Shown here piece by piece: positions 17,198 to 25,276 of a stretch of DNA of 64,000 bases (its first letter is position 1; every line of letters starts with the position of its first letter). Source of the DNA: Zhongshania antarctica (GTDB lineage: Bacteria; Pseudomonadota; Gammaproteobacteria; Pseudomonadales; Spongiibacteraceae); the NCBI RefSeq assembly GCF_014202945.1, contig NZ_JACHHW010000003.1:62001-126000 (forward strand). The letters are read 5' to 3'. The position numbers and the translations under genes were made by a program. The notes under the pieces are model-generated. The model worked only from the letters and a program-made list of their open reading frames with translations. It searched no databases and was not told the origin of the DNA.

Positions 17198-17377
17198 AGG
17201 CGACCTGAGGTGTGGAATTCAGTCCACGCTGGAGAAAATTCAGATACCGGCGCTTGGCCTTACCGCAATGAATTTTCTTATTGGGTGGCAACGGAAAGCT
17301 AGGATCATTCTCAGCTTAACGTCTACTTTGAGCGTATGCTGAAAATAGCGGATTTCCCTCGTATGCGACGCCTTTAA
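17198..17377 (+). pseudogene. decayed coding fragment, family not recognised
   Basis: The 421-base stretch 17035-17455 has no intact gene. One frame keeps protein-like composition for about 60 codons: EVWNSVHAGENSDTGAWPYR, then NEFSYWVATES, an in-frame TAG at 17300-17302, and DHSQLNVYFERMLKIADFPR before TAA TAA at 17375-17380. The mix of charged and aromatic residues on both sides of the TAG suggests a former gene end rather than random sequence. I cannot name the family. Confidence 0.3.
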
Positions 17378-17413
17378 TAATATAAGTCCCACGGCGTGGC
17401 TGATTAAAATTTA

Positions 17414-17435
17414 TTCGATCCGCGTTAGGATCGAA
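17414..17435. promoter_or_regulatory. inverted repeat upstream of the SMP-30-like lipoprotein
   Basis: TTCGATCC and GGATCGAA are separated by GCGTTA and end 20 bases before the start codon at 17456. There is no T-tract. It may be an operator or an mRNA hairpin near the ribosome-binding site; no good Shine-Dalgarno sequence is seen there otherwise. Confidence 0.35.
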
Positions 17436-17455
17436 ATACCAAAAATGGTTTTACA

Positions 17456-18391
17456 ATGAACTACGGTTTAGCTGTCTTAATATTCTCTAGCGTCGTCTTT
17501 TTGACTGCCTGTAAAAACAACGGTAGTCCCTATGAAGCGGGAAACCTCGCGGCCGATGATGTATGTCTAGATTGCGGCTCACCGCGTAAGATTGTTAGCT
17601 TGCCTCAATTGGAAAATAGCTTATTTACCTCAGGTGGTCGGCTATTCGTCAGTGGCCAATTTAATCTTTACGAGATTCAGCGCGACGGTCAAGAATATCG
17701 AGCCGATGCGCTTTTGCCTGACGGCAGTGGTTGCAGTGGCATGTCTGAAGACAAGGGTGTTCTCTATGCGCTATGTTCAGGGAGCGGAGGGCCTACAGAC
17801 TTTTCCGGTTTGTACACAATGTCACTTGACGACCCGCTCGCAACCCCGGTTTTTAGCTATAGCCTAACGGGCATGAGTTTGCCCAATGGCATGGTTGCAA
17901 CCCCGAGCGGCTTGTATGTAACAGATGGTCCTGTGGCTATCGAGCCTAAGATCGTCCACTTAACGATCGATCCCGCAGATCCGACGCGTGTTTTGGCGCA
18001 GGATACCTGGCTGTCAACCCTGCCGGACTATCCCAACGGCTTGGCACACCACGAGGGCGTGCTCTACGTCACCTTCTACCGGCCCGGTTTCGGCGGGCAA
18101 GTTACGCGGCTAGCTATCAACCCAGACGGCACGCCAGGGGAACCAGAGAATATCGCACCCAGAGGTATCATGGACGATCTGACCGTCGTCGGTGACAGTC
18201 TGATCGTAACGGACTGGCAAAACGGCGGCTTGTTCCAAATAGATTTAGCTGGAGGCCTGCGTCAGGAAACAGCGAGTAATCTCTTTGCTCAGCCTTCCAG
18301 TGTGACCATAGCGGGCCCACCTTTGTTTGACGAGGCAAGCATACTCGTTACTGAACGCTACACGGGCGATGGTCTTTGGGTGTTGGAATAG
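17456..18391 (+). CDS. SMP-30/gluconolactonase-like beta-propeller lipoprotein
   Basis: 311 residues. Residues 1-18 form a lipoprotein signal with lipobox LTAC (Cys19), so the protein is membrane-anchored in the periplasm. The body shows repeated strand-turn units typical of six-bladed propellers of the SMP-30/NHL type: DGSGCSGMSEDKGVLYALC, LPNGMVATPSGLYVTDG, YPNGLAHHEGVLYVTFY and MDDLTVVGDSLIVTDWQNG, each a blade with an xxNGL or DDL loop. Members hydrolyse lactones or simply bind ligands; no catalytic assignment can be made. An unusually strong terminator follows, so it is a single-gene unit. Confidence 0.7.
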   Translation: MNYGLAVLIFSSVVFLTACKNNGSPYEAGNLAADDVCLDCGSPRKIVSLPQLENSLFTSGGRLFVSGQFNLYEIQRDGQEYRADALLPDGSGCSGMSEDKGVLYALCSGSGGPTDFSGLYTMSLDDPLATPVFSYSLTGMSLPNGMVATPSGLYVTDGPVAIEPKIVHLTIDPADPTRVLAQDTWLSTLPDYPNGLAHHEGVLYVTFYRPGFGGQVTRLAINPDGTPGEPENIAPRGIMDDLTVVGDSLIVTDWQNGGLFQIDLAGGLRQETASNLFAQPSSVTIAGPPLFDEASILVTERYTGDGLWVLE

Positions 18392-18406
18392 GTGGATTAC
18401 TAAGGG

Positions 18407-18452
18407 CTACGACTTTAGCGAAGGCGCTAAAGTCGTAGGTGTATTTTTACTT
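18407..18452 (+). terminator. strong rho-independent terminator
   Basis: A perfect 14-bp stem (18407-18420 with 18425-18438, loop AAGG) is followed by a T-rich tract at 18441-18452. It lies 15 bases after the lipoprotein gene. Confidence 0.8.
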
Positions 18453-18472
18453 CTTACTTAACGGGCAGAATA

Positions 18473-18976
18473 ATGACGGATAATTTCGAGTGTACTCCTG
18501 TGGGACTAACTTTTTTGGATACAGCCAGAAATGTTTTTAGAGCGGAACAGGTGGTTCGGGCGACACCGGAACAAATTTTCGATGTGTTTGAAGATGCCGA
18601 GTCTTGGACGGTCTGGGCCCTTCCAATACAGAACGTTGAGTGGACGTCACCCAAGCCCTTTGGTGTTGGCACTACTCGTACGGTATCTATGGTTGGCGGT
18701 ATCGTTGGATACGAGGAGTTTGTCGCGTGGGAGCGTGGCAAACGTATGGCCTTTACATTCGTACGTTGCAGCAAAAAAGATCCGGAAAAATTTATTGAAG
18801 ATTATCGCGTAACTGATCTTGGCGATGGAAGTTGCAGGGTGGTCTGGTATATGGCCATGGAAAATCGTGGTGGTTCAAGCTGGGTGGACGCGCTGACAAG
18901 ACCTATTATGAGTATGGCCAACCGCTGGATGCTTGGACGCTTTAAGAAATATGTTGAGAATAGCGTATCAACGTAA
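18473..18976 (+). CDS. SRPBCC-family lipid/ligand-binding protein
   Basis: 167 residues, cytoplasmic. The START/Bet v1-like fold is indicated by the opening strand FRAEQVVRATPEQIFDVFED, followed by WTVWALPIQNVEWTSPKPFG, VGTTRTVSMVGG and a long C-terminal helix (MANRWMLGRFKKYVENSVS). This matches polyketide-cyclase/dehydrase-type SRPBCC proteins, which enclose a hydrophobic ligand in a central cavity. The ligand is unknown. It starts 34 bases after the terminator of the lipoprotein gene, so it needs its own promoter, which I cannot place. Confidence 0.7.
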   Translation: MTDNFECTPVGLTFLDTARNVFRAEQVVRATPEQIFDVFEDAESWTVWALPIQNVEWTSPKPFGVGTTRTVSMVGGIVGYEEFVAWERGKRMAFTFVRCSKKDPEKFIEDYRVTDLGDGSCRVVWYMAMENRGGSSWVDALTRPIMSMANRWMLGRFKKYVENSVST

Positions 18977-19046
18977 TTTGGCGTGAAATTGGATTATACC
19001 TTGACCATAGCCTAAAGTTGACTTCATCGAGTAACGTATACAACTC

Positions 19047-19285
19047 GGCTCTATCCTGCACAGGACGCTAAGTGTCTATGTTAGTCGGGTAGGTCCAATG
19101 TGGCGATTTAGAAAAAGTAACGGTATTACTGAAGGCTTTCACAGCAAGATGGAAATGATCTCAAGGCGAGCGTATGGTTTTAGGAACTTTGAAAATTATC
19201 GATTACGAGTGCTGGTCCACTGCGGGTGGGGCGGGATTATAAACAGGGTTTGATGAGTGCCATCCCCCGTTAATGGGGTAGAGCC
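19047..19285 (+). mobile_element. miniature remnant of an ISL3-family insertion sequence
   Basis: The right end CCCCGTTAATGGGGTAGAGCC (ending 19285) has the TAGAGCC terminus expected of an ISL3-family inverted repeat. A matching GGCTCTA starts at 19047, also followed by a small internal hairpin (TCCTG/CAGGA). The element is only 239 bases and holds the transposase tail, so it is an internally deleted derivative. No flanking 8-bp direct repeat is evident. It sits 85 bases from the 3' end of tRNA-Arg. Confidence 0.55.
19098..19253 (+). pseudogene. ISL3-family transposase, C-terminal fragment
   Basis: An open frame of 51 codons reads SNGITEGFHSKMEMISRRAY, then GFRNFENYRLRVLVHCG, the strongly conserved end of ISL3 transposases that follows the last catalytic acidic residue. 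The N-terminal ~350 residues including the other catalytic residues are missing, so it is not functional. Confidence 0.8.
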
Positions 19286-19314
19286 ATTCACTGGCCTGTT
19301 TGAAATTTCAGGCA

Positions 19315-19348
19315 TAAAAAAACCCAGACCAAAGGTCTAGGTTTTTTT
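19315..19348 (-). terminator. terminator of tRNA-Arg
   Basis: AGACC (19326-19330) pairs with GGTCT (19334-19338) and the stem extends through flanking AAAAAACC/GGTTTTTT. The leftward reading ends in a T-run (A-run at 19316-19322 on the top strand). It lies 23 bases past the tRNA 3' end. Confidence 0.65.
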
Positions 19349-19350
19349 AT

Positions 19351-19367
19351 ATAAGTCAAAGACTTAT
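19351..19367. repeat. 7-bp inverted repeat in the tRNA trailer
   Basis: ATAAGTC and GACTTAT are separated by AAA, a perfect hairpin immediately next to the tRNA 3' end. It may help 3'-end processing or pause transcription before the terminator. Confidence 0.4.
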
Positions 19368-19370
19368 GTT

Positions 19371-19447
19371 TGGTGCGCCCGGCACGATTCGAACGTGCGA
19401 CCGCCTGGTTCGTAGCCAGGTACTCTATCCAGCTGAGCTACGGGCGC
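19371..19447 (-). tRNA. tRNA-Arg (anticodon ACG)
   Basis: 77 bases including an encoded CCA end. The acceptor stem GCGCCCG pairs with CGGGCGC, the anticodon loop CTACGAA sits in a CCTGG/CCAGG stem, and the T-arm has the expected GTTCGAATC loop. The A of ACG would be deaminated to inosine to read CGU/CGC/CGA. Confidence 0.95.
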
Positions 19448-19630
19448 TTCAGGCTGCGTACTATATGGATGTCGCCCCCCTCTGTCAACGACTTCGTGAA
19501 ATAAATTCGTAATTAGCTATTTTTGTTCAAAAAATCGCCAAGATATTGATATATAACAGCATTAAGGTAATCCTTTAACACGATTGGGCCTTTAAAATAC
19601 AGCGTTAAAAGCACTTTTTAACCGTCTTCA

Positions 19631-19969
19631 TTAATCAGCTAACTGCCCCAGCGTTAAGAGGTAGTGCCCCACAAACCACTCCTGGCCATCCGGATAGGCA
19701 AATAGCTCGGAGCAAGCGAGCATAAACATCCGCCAGCGCTGAAACTGAATTTTTGGATTGGGTGCATCTTTTAGAATATTTAAGGCTTGGGCTTTGTTGG
19801 CATCCAGCTTATCTAGCCACGCTTCGAGGGTCTTGGAGTAGTGCTTGCCGTTAACCCGCCAACTGTCGACCATGCGCATATGTTCAGAGAAGTGCATTAA
19901 GGTGTCGAAACAGGGCTCAATGCCAAGCGGTCGGACAATTATTGAGCAATCAGCCTGATGATTGCACAA
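19631..19969 (-). pseudogene. cyclopropane-fatty-acyl-phospholipid synthase, C-terminal fragment
   Basis: 112 codons from a TTG. The segment DTLMHFSEHMRMVDSWRVNG, followed by KHYSKTLEAWLDKLDANKAQ and WRMFMLACSELFAY, then EWFVGHYLL, is the C-terminal end of cyclopropane-fatty-acyl-phospholipid synthase family methyltransferases. The SAM-binding domain (about 270 residues) is absent and the first ~25 residues do not look like the family. Upstream on this strand the frame stops at 20017, where a truncated DUF4188 gene begins on the other strand, so a deletion or rearrangement probably removed the rest. Confidence 0.7.
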
Positions 19970-20021
19970 TAGATTATTGATCTCCAGCTGCGAGTTTTTT
20001 AATTGGCTTGAGAATTAATAA

Positions 20022-20417
20022 ACCCTGAAAATTCATAAATGGTTGCCTATTGCTAGGGCTATACCGAAAATGATTGAAGAGCTTTATCGGAATCCAGGCT
20101 CGGGGCTTATTAGTCACGAGGCGTGGTTTGGTCGAGCGATAGTTATGATGCAGTACTGGCGTTCCTTCGAGCAGCTTGAACGCTATGCAAAAAGTAAGTC
20201 GTCATTACATTTGCCTACGTGGTCAGCGTTTAACAAAAAAGTGGGCAGCAATGGTGATGTTGGCATTTGGCATGAAACCTATATTTCCAGAAAAGGCATG
20301 TATGCGTGTGTGTACAATAATATACCAAAATTTGGCTTGGCAAAGGTCGTCGCTCATGTTCCTGCAGCCGGTAAATATAATGCCGCGAGTGATTGGATTA
20401 ATGCCACGGTTACTTAA
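20022..20417 (+). pseudogene. DUF4188 domain protein, N-terminally truncated
   Basis: The open frame runs from TAA 20019-20021 to the stop at 20417. It keeps most of DUF4188: LKIHKWLPIARAIPKMIEEL, ISHEAWFGRAIVMMQYWRS, HLPTWSAFNKKVGSNGDVGI and NNIPKFGLAKVV. The usual ~25-residue N-terminal strand and start codon are missing; the only possible starts are a TTG at 20043 and internal ATGs without a ribosome-binding site. A shortened protein could still be made, but truncation directly beside the cfa fragment argues for a scar. Confidence 0.7.
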
Positions 20418-20474
20418 CTTCGCGTGGCAGACCTGCTGTGAAAGGCTTGTGGCAACAAGTGGGGCTAGCGGTGA

Positions 20475-21182
20475 ATGACGCTGTCGTCGAGCTTTGAATG
20501 CTGGCGAGTATTGAATCAGCCTACTAATTCTTGGGGCTTGGCTTGGTTCCTTGCGGCTGAGTTGTGCAGGCGGTTTTATTCATCACATGGTCTCGTTCCT
20601 TGGGTTATTGAGCGCGGGGGGCTTGGCTACTACGGCATTGAAATAAACCACGTTCGCTGCGGGGTGCACTCCGGTGCGTTGGAACCGCTGGGACGCTTTA
20701 CGGCCGGTGGTAATGTGGAGAATTGGCGTCGAGGTGGTCCGGGAGATCACGGTTTGAATCTTATGGATGAATGCCTTCGAGGTGCAGAGACTGCAGCGCT
20801 CGTCCATGCTGCGGTGGCGTATTTTGAGCTGCCACCAATACCATTAACGTCACACATTTCCTGTCGTCATAAGCGCTGGGGCGATTCCTACGTACTTTGC
20901 TTTGAGGTCGCGGCTTATCTGGCAATGCAATATGAAGGCAGGAGCCTTGCGATCTGGAATCATCCTTTTCGTGTTAACGCTAAGCTGAACGAACTCGATG
21001 CCAAGGCTTCCATGCCAGAGCATCTGGGCGGTTTTCTGTTTGTTCGCGATGGTCGAGAGATATTGCTGGCCGGCGACGGCAGGGTGCTCGACGGCTCAGG
21101 AAGTAACCTGTGGCTGGATTATATGATGGGGCAGTCGGTTTCCGCGTTGGCTCAGTCGATTGAGCGGCGGCTTGCTGGCTAA
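20475..21182 (+). CDS. conserved hypothetical protein of unknown function
   Basis: 235 residues, no signal peptide or membrane helix. It contains dense conserved-looking motifs: QPTNSWGLAWFLAAELCRRF, SHGLVPWVIERGGLGYYGI, GNVENWRRGGPGDHGLNLMD and SCRHKRWGDSYVLCFEVAAY, with a WNHP motif further on. I recall similar uncharacterised proteins in other gammaproteobacteria but know no function. The repeated Gly/Trp/His motifs suggest an enzyme with a polar active site, though this is speculation. It starts 57 bases after the DUF4188 remnant and is followed by the FAD monooxygenase gene in the same direction. Confidence 0.6.
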   Translation: MTLSSSFECWRVLNQPTNSWGLAWFLAAELCRRFYSSHGLVPWVIERGGLGYYGIEINHVRCGVHSGALEPLGRFTAGGNVENWRRGGPGDHGLNLMDECLRGAETAALVHAAVAYFELPPIPLTSHISCRHKRWGDSYVLCFEVAAYLAMQYEGRSLAIWNHPFRVNAKLNELDAKASMPEHLGGFLFVRDGREILLAGDGRVLDGSGSNLWLDYMMGQSVSALAQSIERRLAG

Positions 21183-21333
21183 GCTGTTCTGGTAGGTCGC
21201 GCCTGGCCAGTGGTGCTTTGCCGCGAAGCCGTCATCCTCACGTTTTTCTGCTACGTTTCTATTCGCGGTATAGGCTACTATTGCCTTTCGAGTCGAGGTG
21301 GTAAATCAGCATCAATAAATACGAAGTCAAACA

Positions 21334-22767
21334 GTGAAAAATGAAAGCGGTCATTGGGCCATTTGTTCCAATTGTCAGGGGCGCGGAAAACGAGGCCGGA
21401 GAATTCGCAAGAAAGTGCGCTTACTTTATCAGCGGCAGTTGGGCGAATTTGAAAAAATGAAAGGCGAGGGGCCGAGCCCCGTTCGGCCGACGGCCCACCT
21501 TGAACTGTGCCTGAATTGCCTTGGCTCCGGTTTGATTCCAGCCGCTGCGCGCACTGTCGCGGACCATGAAAACTACCCCCACATAGCGATTATTGGCGGC
21601 GGCATCGGCGGGGTTGCCCTAGCTGTGGCCTGTTTGCATCGTGGCATTCCTTTTACACTCTATGAACGAGACAGCGGTTTTGATGTCCGCTCGCAGGGTT
21701 ATGGACTCACTCTGCAGCAAGCGAGTAAGGCTATAGAAGGCTTCGGCATTTTTGGCTTAGAGGCCGGAGTAATTTCAACAAGGCATGTGGTTCATACCAC
21801 TGCAGGTAAGGTGGTTGGCGAATGGGGAATGCGCAAATGGATGCATTCCGGTACCAAAAAATCACCCAAGCGCACCAACGTGCATATTGCACGGCAGTCT
21901 TTGCGTTTAGCACTGCTTGAACAGCTCGGTGGCGTCAATGCGGTGGCGTGGGGGCATCAGTTAGTCGATTTTAAAGCGTGCGAGGGTGAGGGCGTTGACC
22001 TGAGCTTTCAGGTAAACGGGGAAATAAAGCAGGCCAAGGCCGATCTTGTGGTGGGGGCTGACGGTATTCGCAGTACCGTGCGTAGCATACTGATAGGTGA
22101 TGAAAGCCCTTTACGCTACCTTGGTTGTGTTGTGATCTTGGGTATTTGTGCCTTGGCGGATCTTGACGGCATACAGAGCGATCTATTGGACTCGGCCACG
22201 GTGTTTCAAACTGCCAATGGTAATGAGCGAATCTATATTATGCCTTATGCGGCAGATTCGGTAATGTGGCAGCTGAGCTTTCCGATGGCAGAAAACGATG
22301 CCAAGGCGTTAAGTGCTAAGGGCGCACAAGCACTTAAAGATGAAGCTTGTCGACGAACCCCATGGCACGACCCCATTCCTCAAATTTTAGCGGCGACGCC
22401 GCTCGCGCGGGTGTCTGGTTACCCAGTGTATGACCGAGAATTACTCGCAGCGGAAGACTTGGAAAAAGGTGCAAAAGTAACTCTGATTGGCGATGCGGCT
22501 CACCCCATGAGCCCCTTCAAGGGTCAGGGCGCAAATCAAGCTCTACTGGATGCCTTGGCGCTGGCGCGGGCAATTTCAAAAGGCTGCTGGTCGTCATCTC
22601 AATGGCGCGACGTTGGCCTGAGGGCGTGTGTGTTAACTGAGTTTGAAACAGAAATGTTGGCGCGCAGTGCGATCAAAGTAGAAGGGTCCGCAGAGGCAGC
22701 AGAGTTCCTGCATTCTGATATTGTGCTCTATGAGGGCGATGAGCCACGTGGGCGGAGTCGAAGCTAG
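21334..22767 (+). CDS. FAD-dependent monooxygenase with an N-terminal DnaJ-like CxxCxGxG module
   Basis: 477 residues from a GTG; no in-frame ATG occurs upstream. Residues 1-78 hold two CxxCxGxG motifs (Cys11/Cys14 and Cys59/Cys62) separated by a lysine/arginine-rich stretch, the pattern of half a DnaJ zinc finger, expected to bind one zinc ion. From about residue 82 comes a PHBH/UbiH-type flavoprotein: FAD-binding GGGIGG (88-93), a DG motif in VVGADGIRSTVRS and a GD motif in IGDAAHPMSPFKGQGANQAL. Such enzymes hydroxylate aromatic or other ring substrates with NAD(P)H and oxygen. The zinc-binding leader is not part of usual family members. The substrate is unknown. Confidence 0.75.
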   Translation: MKNESGHWAICSNCQGRGKRGRRIRKKVRLLYQRQLGEFEKMKGEGPSPVRPTAHLELCLNCLGSGLIPAAARTVADHENYPHIAIIGGGIGGVALAVACLHRGIPFTLYERDSGFDVRSQGYGLTLQQASKAIEGFGIFGLEAGVISTRHVVHTTAGKVVGEWGMRKWMHSGTKKSPKRTNVHIARQSLRLALLEQLGGVNAVAWGHQLVDFKACEGEGVDLSFQVNGEIKQAKADLVVGADGIRSTVRSILIGDESPLRYLGCVVILGICALADLDGIQSDLLDSATVFQTANGNERIYIMPYAADSVMWQLSFPMAENDAKALSAKGAQALKDEACRRTPWHDPIPQILAATPLARVSGYPVYDRELLAAEDLEKGAKVTLIGDAAHPMSPFKGQGANQALLDALALARAISKGCWSSSQWRDVGLRACVLTEFETEMLARSAIKVEGSAEAAEFLHSDIVLYEGDEPRGRSRS

Positions 22768-22987
22768 CTGGGGTGGTGGTGTCGGTTAAGCAATTTTGGG
22801 GCTCAGTCACCGCAGGATGCTAATTGCTTGCGCGTCTGGGTACTGGCAATTGATACGCTACACGTGGAATTTTGTGTGTTGAGGTATCGCTGTATTGCCC
22901 AAGCCGCAATACTGCCCAGGCGAGTTTGGCTAAATTACCCCGCCATAACGTACAATACTGCCTTTATCTAAAAGCAAGGCGTATTAC

Positions 22988-24022
22988 ATGGCAATTCAGT
23001 GGTATCCGGGGCATATGCATAAGGCCCAGAAGGACATCAGGGAGCTTTTGCCCCAGGTCGATCTGCTGATCGAGGTATTGGATGCCCGTATTCCTTATTC
23101 CAGTGAAAACCCTTCTATTGCCAAAATTCGCGGTGATAAGCCCTGTATTAAAATACTGAGTAAATCCGACTTAGCTGACCCCTTGGTTACTGCCGCGTGG
23201 CAGGCGCATTTGGAGCTGCAGCGAGGGGTGAAAACCTTTGCGACCACTACCGATGAGCCGGCTAAAATTAAGCAGTTGTTAGCGCTGTGTCGGCAAATGT
23301 TTCCCGCGAAAGATGCCGGTGTTAAAACGATTAACGCGATGATTGTTGGTATTCCCAATGTGGGTAAATCCACCATTATTAATACGCTGGCAGACCGGGT
23401 TATTGCCAAGACGGGCAATGAACCGGCGGTCACTAAAAGCCAGCAGCGCATAAATTTGGGCAGTGGTATCGTGCTTTTTGATACCCCCGGAATTCTTTGG
23501 CCAAAAATTGAAAACCCCAATAGTAGCTACCGCCTTGCCGTGACCGGTGCGATTAAAAGCACTGCCATGGAATACGACGACGTGGGTTTTTACGCGGCGG
23601 ATTATTTGATTAAGGCCTACCCAGAACTGCTTAAAGAGCGCTTTCAGCTTGAGAGTATTCCCGACACCGAGTTGGCCTTTTTGGAAGTGGCGGCCTTGCG
23701 GCGGGGTGCTTTAAGCGCGGGCGGCCGTATTAATCTGCATAAAATTTGTGAATTGCTGATCAATGAGCTGCGTGCGGGTACGGTGGGCCGAATTAGCTTA
23801 GAAACGCCAGATATGGTGGTGGCTGAGGAAATTATTATTGCCGAAGCGCAAGCGAAAAAGGCGGCAGACGCCGCGGAGCGCAAGCGACGCTTTAAACAGG
23901 GTTCACGCAACCCCAGCGAGAGTGAGTTAGCCGAGCAAGAGGCGAATAACGCAAAACGGGCGCCCCGTGGTTCTCGTCCACCAAAAGCGACGAAGCCGAC
24001 GAAATCGCGCAAATCTAAGTAG
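22988..24022 (+). CDS. ylqF: ribosome biogenesis GTPase YlqF/RbgA
   Basis: 344 residues, cytoplasmic, helps late assembly of the 50S subunit. It shows the circularly permuted GTPase order: G4 SKSD (58-61), G5 near 85, then G1 GIPNVGKST (121-129) and G3 DTPG (165-168). The start IQWYPGHMHKAQKDI is the family signature. The C-terminus after residue 300 is a lysine/arginine-rich tail (KRAPRGSRPPKATKPTKSRK) that likely contacts rRNA. It is a single gene, 88 bases before the DUF6635-like gene on the same strand. Confidence 0.92.
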   Translation: MAIQWYPGHMHKAQKDIRELLPQVDLLIEVLDARIPYSSENPSIAKIRGDKPCIKILSKSDLADPLVTAAWQAHLELQRGVKTFATTTDEPAKIKQLLALCRQMFPAKDAGVKTINAMIVGIPNVGKSTIINTLADRVIAKTGNEPAVTKSQQRINLGSGIVLFDTPGILWPKIENPNSSYRLAVTGAIKSTAMEYDDVGFYAADYLIKAYPELLKERFQLESIPDTELAFLEVAALRRGALSAGGRINLHKICELLINELRAGTVGRISLETPDMVVAEEIIIAEAQAKKAADAAERKRRFKQGSRNPSESELAEQEANNAKRAPRGSRPPKATKPTKSRKSK

Positions 24023-24110
24023 TTGCTTGCTTTGGGGAGGAGTGGATTGACGGAGTGCTTGGCCCTATTTGGGGCGAACACTTGGTGATGTGTTATGAAG
24101 AACGTGTGCC

Positions 24111-25100
24111 ATGAGCGAATTTTCTGAGTTTGATAGTGCGTTGCGTATTGCGGACGATGTAAATGCAGAGCTTAAGTCTGATGTTGAACGCGCAATTAAT
24201 GCCGCTGCGGCGCGCTATTTTGACGAATGTCGGGCAGCGGTACCGGCTTTCATTGATCGCCATTTTCACTACCCCAGCGCCATAGCCTTAAACCGTGTTG
24301 CGCTAGGCTGGGATATGCTGCGAGCACCGCTGAATTTGTTTTGGGCGCCGTTATACAGCGTGCTTGCCTTGTTAAAATACAGCTTGGTGAAGTCAAATAG
24401 CCTAAGCGGTTTGTGCCGGGTGCTCGACGCGATTCCAGCGGGCCTTAATACCAAGGTGCAAACCCAGATTAGCGATTTAATTAAGCGTGAATTGCTGAAT
24501 CGTGAAGGCCACGATAATGCCTTAGAAGCGCATATACTGGCCGCCCTACATGATGTCTACCGCCAGCATAATCAGCAGCCCTTAGCGGAGCAAGGGTTTA
24601 GCCAGCTGATTGAACCTCTTTTGACTGATGCCTTGCAGCAATATCAATATACCCGCACGGCCTCGGCCGATATTGCCAATAGCTTGTCTTGCACGGTGCT
24701 TGGTGCTTTCGCTTTTCAAAAGTTTACCCCAGGTGGTATTGGTGTTGCGGCGCTGCTGGCATCGCTGGCGGCAAGGGAGTTGGCAATCCAGCAATTTTGG
24801 CTAGGTGACACCCTTGGGCAGTGGTATTACAGTCTGTTTCCGCCGGAGCCAAGTATGGCGCTAAGTCTGGGCATGTTTGCGGGTGTCTTGGCTGCCTTGG
24901 CGTCATTTGCTGCGTTTTCTGGGGTGGTCACCGATCCTTTGCAAGCGATGATGGGCATGCATCGTCGCCGATTATTGAAAATGTTAAATCACCTGCAGCA
25001 AGATTTTAATGCGAATAGTCAGGGTAGCTTTCGGCCAAAAGACCATTTAGTCGCGCGAATATTGGACGGTTTCGATATGTTGAGGTCGAGTGTGCTCTAA
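24111..25100 (+). CDS. DUF6635-like membrane protein
   Basis: 329 residues. A soluble N-terminus of about 55 residues is followed by amphipathic and hydrophobic segments; clear membrane helices lie at about residues 60-90 (WDMLRAPLNLFWAPLYSVLAL), near 195-215 and 243-268 (LGMFAGVLAALASFAAFSG). The N-terminal pattern AINAAAARYFDECRAAVPAF with a HFHYPSAIALNR segment is characteristic of the DUF6635 group. No function is known. Spacing to ylqF suggests weak coupling; a separate promoter is possible. Confidence 0.6.
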   Translation: MSEFSEFDSALRIADDVNAELKSDVERAINAAAARYFDECRAAVPAFIDRHFHYPSAIALNRVALGWDMLRAPLNLFWAPLYSVLALLKYSLVKSNSLSGLCRVLDAIPAGLNTKVQTQISDLIKRELLNREGHDNALEAHILAALHDVYRQHNQQPLAEQGFSQLIEPLLTDALQQYQYTRTASADIANSLSCTVLGAFAFQKFTPGGIGVAALLASLAARELAIQQFWLGDTLGQWYYSLFPPEPSMALSLGMFAGVLAALASFAAFSGVVTDPLQAMMGMHRRRLLKMLNHLQQDFNANSQGSFRPKDHLVARILDGFDMLRSSVL

Positions 25101-25276
25101 GATTTTGGGCGCAGTGCTGTGCTTTAATGGGTTCGCAGCCTCTTGGTGGGGCAAGTATGGCATAATAGCCCGCGAGCTATAAATTTGTGGCCTTGCAGGC
25201 CTTAAGTTTTGAGCAGAAAGGCGTTTAGAGTAAATAAGGCAATATGCCTTAGCGTTTAATCAATTGGGAAGTAAGC

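Noticed and set aside
19371-22767. Genomic island integrated at tRNA-Arg
   Set aside because: No integrase gene and no repeat of the tRNA 3' end was noticed on either side; the region looks like piecemeal decay.
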